DNA from: Alphaproteobacteria bacterium
GTDB lineage: Bacteria > Pseudomonadota > Alphaproteobacteria > CAISOG01
Assembly: GCA_018883285.1 (NCBI GenBank)
Contig: VEQJ01000028.1
Span: 1-9,594, forward strand
Length of the DNA: 9,594 nt
Reading direction: 5' to 3'
The stretch's first letter is position 1; each line of letters begins with the position of its first letter. Of this stretch, positions 6,314 to 9,594 are shown piece after piece. The notes beneath the pieces are model-generated. The model worked only from the letters and a program-made list of their open reading frames with translations, did not search any database and was not told the DNA's origin. A program made the position numbers and the translations under genes.

Positions 6314-7744
6314 TTATTTCCCCAAACAGAAGTCCCGAAAAATCACATCCAACAGCTGATCAACATCGACTTTTCCCAACAATTCGCCCAGAGATCGCAA
6401 GGCCAGTCGCAACTCCTCAGCCATAATTTCCGCGGTTGGTGCGGTCAAACTGTGGTGCAGATGGTCGGCTGACCGTTCGACTAAGCGGCGTTGGCGGGCG
6501 CGGCTTAGGCTGTGGCTGGGCAGGTTGTGATAACGCTGCTGCACCTGCTGTTGCAACAGGGTCAGCAGATCAGTGATGCCCAATCCCGTTTTGGCGGACA
6601 GGGTTAGGGTGTATGCAGGTTGGGGGGGTGAAGAATGGGGCTGGTTGGCCAGCAGATCCGCCTTGTTCAACACCAACAAATCATGCGGTTGGCGCAAGGC
6701 CTGGAGCGCGGCGGGCAAGGGGTTGGAAACGGCATTGGAGAGGGCAGTGGAGATGGCTGTGGATAAGGGCGGGGCGGTGACAAAAATTCTAAGCTGGGCG
6801 GTCTGTGCCCAGGCGCGGGTGCGTCGAATCCCCTCCCCCTCCAACTGGCCAGGGCGCGGCCGTACCCCCGCGGTATCGGCCAGAATGACCAAATAGCCAT
6901 TAAGATTAAGCCGCACCTCAACCACATCGCGGGTGGTGCCCGCCTGTGCCGACACGATGGCGGCGGATCGACCAGCCAATTGGTTCAGCAGGCTGGATTT
7001 GCCCACATTGGGCGCGCCGACCAGGGCTATTCGAAACCCTTCCCGAATTTCTTCGCTTAAAGCGGATTGGGTCAGCAGGTCGGTCATATCCTTGGCCAGC
7101 TGGCTGATGGCGGGGCGCACCTGCTCAATCAAATCCTGCGGCAAATCCTCATCAGGGAAATCCAGGGCGGCCTCAACATAGGCCAGGCTGTGCAGCAATT
7201 GTTGCGACCAGGCCGCAATTTGGCCGCTGAGGGTGGCGGGGGCATCGGGATCCCCCCCGTCAGCATCATGGTTGCTCGCCGCCAGTGCCAATTGCCGTTG
7301 CTGCTCCGTCTCTGCCGCGGTTAGGTCGGCAATCGCCTCCGCCGCCAACAAATCCATCTTATCGTTCAAAAAGGCGCGCTTGGTGAACTCCCCAGGTTCC
7401 GCCTGACGGCATCCTGGCTGTTGCGCCAAACAGGCCAGGACGGCATCGACGACGGCGCGCCCGCCATGCAATTGCAGCTCCGCCACCGCCTCCCCCGTGT
7501 AGCTGTGGGGGGCGGGGAAGTACAGCATCAGGGCGTGATCCAACAGTTGGCCAGTGTCGGGATGGCACAATCGACGCAGGCTGGCCTGGCGCGCGCGGGG
7601 CAGGCCGCCTGTTAAGCGTTGCAGCACGCCAGGCACGGCATCGCCCGATAGCCGTATCACCGCGATGGCGGCGGGTTGCGGGGCGGTGGCCAGGGCAAAG
7701 ATGGTGTCGGTTAGAAGGGGGGGCGGCATGGATGACGGGTTCAT
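6314..7744 (-). CDS. mnmE: tRNA uridine-5-carboxymethylaminomethyl modification GTPase MnmE (TrmE)
   Basis: MnmE is the GTPase partner of MnmG in U34 tRNA modification. It binds a folate one-carbon donor through its N-terminal domain and dimerises through its G domains. The ATG at 7744 forms an ATGA overlap with the ferredoxin stop and gives 476 residues; an ATG at 7729 is also possible. The longer open frame upstream (to 7864) lies inside the ferredoxin gene and is spurious. The folate domain starts at TDTIFALATAPQPAAIAVIRLSG (12-34). The G domain has GAPNVGKSS (243-251), GTTRD (269-273), DTAG (290-293), NKAD (360-363) and SAK (383-385). The essential C-terminal motif is FCLGK with Cys473 (usually C-I-G-K). 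Length exceeds the usual 440-455 because of an Asp/Gly/Pro/Ala-rich insert at 158-171 and a tetrapeptide-repeat insert at about 324-342, between G3 and G4. Confidence 0.96.
   Translation of the reverse strand: MNPSSMPPPLLTDTIFALATAPQPAAIAVIRLSGDAVPGVLQRLTGGLPRARQASLRRLCHPDTGQLLDHALMLYFPAPHSYTGEAVAELQLHGGRAVVDAVLACLAQQPGCRQAEPGEFTKRAFLNDKMDLLAAEAIADLTAAETEQQRQLALAASNHDADGGDPDAPATLSGQIAAWSQQLLHSLAYVEAALDFPDEDLPQDLIEQVRPAISQLAKDMTDLLTQSALSEEIREGFRIALVGAPNVGKSSLLNQLAGRSAAIVSAQAGTTRDVVEVRLNLNGYLVILADTAGVRPRPGQLEGEGIRRTRAWAQTAQLRIFVTAPPLSTAISTALSNAVSNPLPAALQALRQPHDLLVLNKADLLANQPHSSPPQPAYTLTLSAKTGLGITDLLTLLQQQVQQRYHNLPSHSLSRARQRRLVERSADHLHHSLTAPTAEIMAEELRLALRSLGELLGKVDVDQLLDVIFRDFCLGK
6723..6770. 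repeat. Four imperfect 12-bp tandem repeats inside mnmE
   Basis: Four consecutive 12-mers read TTGGAAACGGCA, TTGGAGAGGGCA, GTGGAGATGGCT and GTGGATAAGGGC. On the coding (minus) strand they encode the tetrapeptides LSTA, ISTA, LSNA and VSNP. They sit between the G3 (DTAG) and G4 (NKAD) motifs of MnmE. The length is a multiple of three, so the frame is kept. Tandem duplication by replication slippage is the simple explanation. Confidence 0.75.
6758..6766 (-). other. Perfect DnaA-box sequence (TTATCCACA), function uncertain
   Basis: The minus strand reads TTATCCACA, the exact E. coli-type DnaA box, within the 12-bp repeat array in mnmE. A random 9-mer on either strand would be expected about 0.07 times in this window. 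It is a single perfect box in coding sequence with no AT-rich unwinding element beside it, so it is not evidence of an origin here. Confidence 0.35.
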
Positions 7745-8088
7745 GCTTCTGGCGAAGGCGGTGTTGAGCGGTCGGGCAGACGCAACGCCGTCACCACCCG
7801 CCCTGCCAGCAAATGCTCCGCCACGATGGTATCGATGTCGGCCTGGCTTTGCACGCGGTACCACACGCCATCGGGATAGATGACCACGGTCGGCCCATGC
7901 TCACAGCGATCCAAACAGCCCGCCTTATTAACCCGAATGGTTTGGGATAGCCCCAGCTGTTGCAGCTGTTGTTTGAAATAGGCGTGCAATTCTACCGCCC
8001 CCTTGCTGGCGCAACAGCCCCGCGCGCTACCCTCTGGCCGTTGGTTGGTGCAGCAAAAGACGTGGTGTTGATAGTACAAATCGCTCAT
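7741..8088 (-). CDS. Thioredoxin-like [2Fe-2S] ferredoxin
   Basis: This 115-residue protein belongs to the (2Fe-2S) ferredoxin family with a thioredoxin-like fold (Aquifex Fd4 / NuoE-like type), small electron carriers of the cytoplasm. The sequence shows HHVFCCTNQRP (8-18), GCCASKG (24-30) and NKAGCLDRCEHGPTVVIYPDGVWY (54-77). By family pattern the cluster ligands are Cys13, Cys26, Cys58 and Cys62; Cys12 and Cys25 are additional, each next to a ligand. A helix follows at about 82-95. The ATG at 8088 gives a normal family length and start. Only a weak G-rich stretch lies just before it. The stop overlaps the mnmE ATG (ATGA), so the two are very probably translationally coupled. The redox partner is unknown. 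Family assignment is firm; a specific gene symbol is not justified. Confidence 0.9.
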   Translation of the reverse strand: MSDLYYQHHVFCCTNQRPEGSARGCCASKGAVELHAYFKQQLQQLGLSQTIRVNKAGCLDRCEHGPTVVIYPDGVWYRVQSQADIDTIVAEHLLAGRVVTALRLPDRSTPPSPEA

Positions 8089-8148
8089 GCCCCAATCTTA
8101 GCACAGGGGCGGTCTTGTCGGCTATACGCAACAAAGCTACAGTCGGGT
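8089..8148. promoter_or_regulatory. Divergent intergenic region with possible promoters
   Basis: These 60 bases separate the minus-strand ferredoxin-mnmE cluster from the plus-strand gene at 8149 and should hold promoters for both. On the plus strand TTGTCG (8115-8120) and TACAGT (8138-8143) are spaced by 17 bases, each 4/6 to consensus. Transcription from them would start at or next to the ATG at 8149, giving a leaderless mRNA. On the minus strand TAAGAT near 8096 could be a -10 element, but no good -35 is seen. No operator palindrome is evident. Confidence 0.35.
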
Positions 8149-8817
8149 ATGAGTTTTAATCTTGACCGTTCGATTCCCGCAAGCCAGTTGCCGGCCGCGG
8201 CTGACCTGATAGCGGGGGTGCAGGAACTGTTGGCCGAGTTGGCGGTGTGCATCAATCGGTTGCAGGCCTGGCCACCGTTCGAATCGTTCTGTAACGATCA
8301 GATTTGGCGGGGCAAACACAGCTTTCCCACCCTGGCGTGTCGCCTAAATACCGCCGATGCGGCAGGGGTCTATGGCATTCAAACCGCGCTGTTGGACTGG
8401 CAGACGGGGGAGGAGGATGCCGCTGCAGAGAATGCTGAGGGGGCAGAGGGGCGGCGATGGATCGTCGCGCTGAACCCCGCAACGGGTTGGCTTAGCAGCG
8501 ATTTAACCTATCACCAGCTGTTGCCCTATTTGGCGGAAGCCGAGGGGGGCGGGGCGTTGGCGCGGATGGATCCCAAGGCTGGGTCAGGGCGCCACAGTCT
8601 GATGCAAACGCCGACCGACCTGTGCCAGGGGTGGTATCATGACAAGGTCACCATGCTGATGACCATTGGCAGCTATTTGGAGGCGCAACAGGTGGTTTTG
8701 CCCGTTCTGTTGGGGCTGGATACACGTTTTGGCGGCAATTGGACGCGGTTTTTCGGATCCAAATTGCTGCATCAGGTTGCACAACAACGGGGGCGCCATG
8801 AACAAGTTCGTCGATAA
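8149..8817 (+). CDS. Hypothetical protein, family not recognised
   Basis: I do not recognise this 222-residue protein. The ATG at 8149 is the first reasonable start after the divergent gene; the open frame extends back to 7960, but that part overlaps the ferredoxin antisense and is unlikely to be coding. There is no clear Shine-Dalgarno. Residues 12-40 form an amphipathic, probably helical N-terminus. A Trp/Phe-rich middle follows (WPPFESFCNDQIWRGKHSF, 41-59). Residues 86-102 are an acidic Glu/Ala/Gly-rich insert. RRWIVALNPATGWLSSDLTYHQLLPYL (102-128) looks like a strand followed by a helix. Helices probably continue at 164-190, and the C-terminus is basic. There are no signal peptide, long membrane segment, nucleotide-binding or metal motif that I can identify. 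Its end overlaps the exported TPR gene by 20 bases, implying a joint transcript. Codon use resembles the neighbours, so this looks like a real resident gene rather than recent transfer. Confidence 0.75.
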   Translation: MSFNLDRSIPASQLPAAADLIAGVQELLAELAVCINRLQAWPPFESFCNDQIWRGKHSFPTLACRLNTADAAGVYGIQTALLDWQTGEEDAAAENAEGAEGRRWIVALNPATGWLSSDLTYHQLLPYLAEAEGGGALARMDPKAGSGRHSLMQTPTDLCQGWYHDKVTMLMTIGSYLEAQQVVLPVLLGLDTRFGGNWTRFFGSKLLHQVAQQRGRHEQVRR

Positions 8818-9594
8818 CCACCGTGGCCATCACCGCATCAGGGCTGCGACCCTGCTGCTGGCTGCAACCATTGGGGCAGCAGGGATAGGCGGCCTGGTCG
8901 CCCCGCGCTCGATGATGGCCGCTGAGGCGATGGCCAAGCCCGCATCCAGCGGCATTGACACCCGTAAGGAGTATCAGGCCTGCATGGCGTTGGTGGAGGT
9001 GGATCCTGCCCGCGCCCTGGCCAGCGCGCAGTATTGGATTGACCAGGGGGGCAGCTTTGCCGCCCATCACTGCTTTGCCGCCGCCCTGCAACGCCAAGGC
9101 AATCACCGCGCCGCCGCCATCGAGCTGGCCAAATTGGCCGCCGAAATCGACCAAAAGCTGGGCAGTGTGGCGCCGGAGGATCGCCCCGCCCTGAAAAATC
9201 GTGGATCCAATCTGTGGATGCAGGCGGGACAGGCCTGGTGGCTGGCTGAGGACAACGGCAAGGCCTTGGCGGCCTTTGATAACGCCCTGGCCAATCTGGC
9301 CTATTTGGATAAGTTGGCCAGGGGGGCTGGCGGCAAAACGGCGGATGGAGCGGGGGACGCGGATCAGGGGGCAGATTCGGTGGCCGCTCTGAGTGATCAG
9401 CAAAAGAATCTGGTCGATGCGCAATTGGGGCGTGCCCTAGCCCTGGGCGGATTGGGGCGGTGGCAGAATGCTAAGCAGCAGTTGGATGCGGTGGTGGCCG
9501 CCCACCCCGCGCTGGCCGAAGCCTGGCTACGGCGGGCACAGGTGCAACGGCGCCTTGGCCAGCTGCCTGGGGCAGAGGCGGATATTGCCAAAGC
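8798..9594 (+). CDS. Exported TPR-repeat protein (3' partial)
   Basis: The frame from the ATG at 8798 is open to the window end (265 complete codons) and would be missed by a caller that requires a stop. The N-terminus has basic residues 9-15, a hydrophobic core AATLLLAATIGAAGIGGLVA (16-35) and a likely signal peptidase I site after AEA (42-44), so export to the periplasm is predicted. The mature part is rich in Ala, Leu and Gln. Helical hairpins of tetratricopeptide character occur at about 87-119, 138-172 (WMQAGQAWWLAEDNGKALAAFDNAL), 203-234 and 238-264 (AEAWLRRAQVQRRLGQLPGAEADI). A Gly/Asp/Ala linker lies at 176-198. Two cysteines, Cys62 and Cys92, could form a disulfide. Such proteins usually scaffold protein complexes, but the partner is unknown. 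It overlaps the preceding gene by 20 bases. Similar exported TPR proteins of unknown role are known in alphaproteobacteria. Confidence 0.85.
   Translation, partial: MNKFVDNHRGHHRIRAATLLLAATIGAAGIGGLVAPRSMMAAEAMAKPASSGIDTRKEYQACMALVEVDPARALASAQYWIDQGGSFAAHHCFAAALQRQGNHRAAAIELAKLAAEIDQKLGSVAPEDRPALKNRGSNLWMQAGQAWWLAEDNGKALAAFDNALANLAYLDKLARGAGGKTADGAGDADQGADSVAALSDQQKNLVDAQLGRALALGGLGRWQNAKQQLDAVVAAHPALAEAWLRRAQVQRRLGQLPGAEADIAK

Noticed and set aside
7745..7864. Upstream extension of the mnmE frame by 40 codons.
   Set aside because: It lies inside the well-supported ferredoxin gene, has no MnmE homology, and the ATGA junction at 7744 gives a clear start.
7960..8148. Extension of the 222-residue hypothetical gene back to 7960.
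   Set aside because: It is antisense to the conserved cysteine-containing part of the ferredoxin gene; the first start in the intergenic region is more plausible.
8648..9424. Minus-strand 258-codon open frame.
   Set aside because: It is a shadow of the exported TPR gene and its upstream neighbour; the plus-strand frame has a signal peptide, TPR helices and no stops, while the minus-strand translation is low-complexity Gly/Gln-rich without family features.

Overview
The window is a chromosomal housekeeping segment of an alphaproteobacterium, probably of the Rhodospirillales or a related lineage. Three things point there: the order leuS-lptE-holA facing parB-parA-rsmG-mnmG-mnmE, the sequence style of the proteins (for example the GFRPIYG start of the LptE lipoprotein), and a moderately high GC content. 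The placement is inferred from gene order and protein families, not from a database search. There are no insertion sequences, phage genes, CRISPR arrays, tRNAs or rRNAs, and no gene-free stretch longer than about 61 bases.

Layout. Positions 3-1863 (+ strand) hold the last 33 codons of leucyl-tRNA synthetase, then the outer-membrane LPS assembly lipoprotein lptE, then holA, the DNA polymerase III delta subunit. lptE and holA overlap by 4 bases (GTGA). This run converges on a compact minus-strand cluster that reads from 8088 down to 1883: a thioredoxin-like [2Fe-2S] ferredoxin, mnmE, mnmG, rsmG, parA and parB. The ferredoxin and mnmE share an ATGA overlap, mnmG and rsmG are 2 bases apart, and rsmG runs into parA by up to 98 bases. 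A sigma70-like promoter lies in the mnmE-mnmG gap, so mnmG-rsmG-parA-parB may also be transcribed on their own. From 8149 rightward (+ strand), divergent from the ferredoxin, lie an unrecognised 222-residue protein and an exported TPR protein that runs off the window; these two overlap by 20 bases.

How it works together. MnmE and MnmG jointly build the (carboxymethyl)aminomethyl group at U34 of tRNA wobble positions, and RsmG methylates 16S rRNA. ParA and ParB segregate the replication-origin region by loading on parS. Two parS sites are visible inside the cluster. One is a perfect 16-bp palindrome inside rsmG (4211-4226), encoding Val-Ser-Arg-Glu-Thr. The other is a 15/16 match at the very start of mnmG (6236-6251), just downstream of the predicted promoter. 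This is the classic origin-proximal centromere cluster.

I found no clearly new biological system. The points most worth checking are the parS/promoter/TTG-start overlap at mnmG, the long rsmG/parA overlap with an A7 run and a well-placed Shine-Dalgarno at a TTG, a repeat-built insert in the MnmE G domain that contains a perfect DnaA box, about 35 copies of the palindrome TGGCCA, and the unrecognised 222-residue protein coupled to the exported TPR protein.
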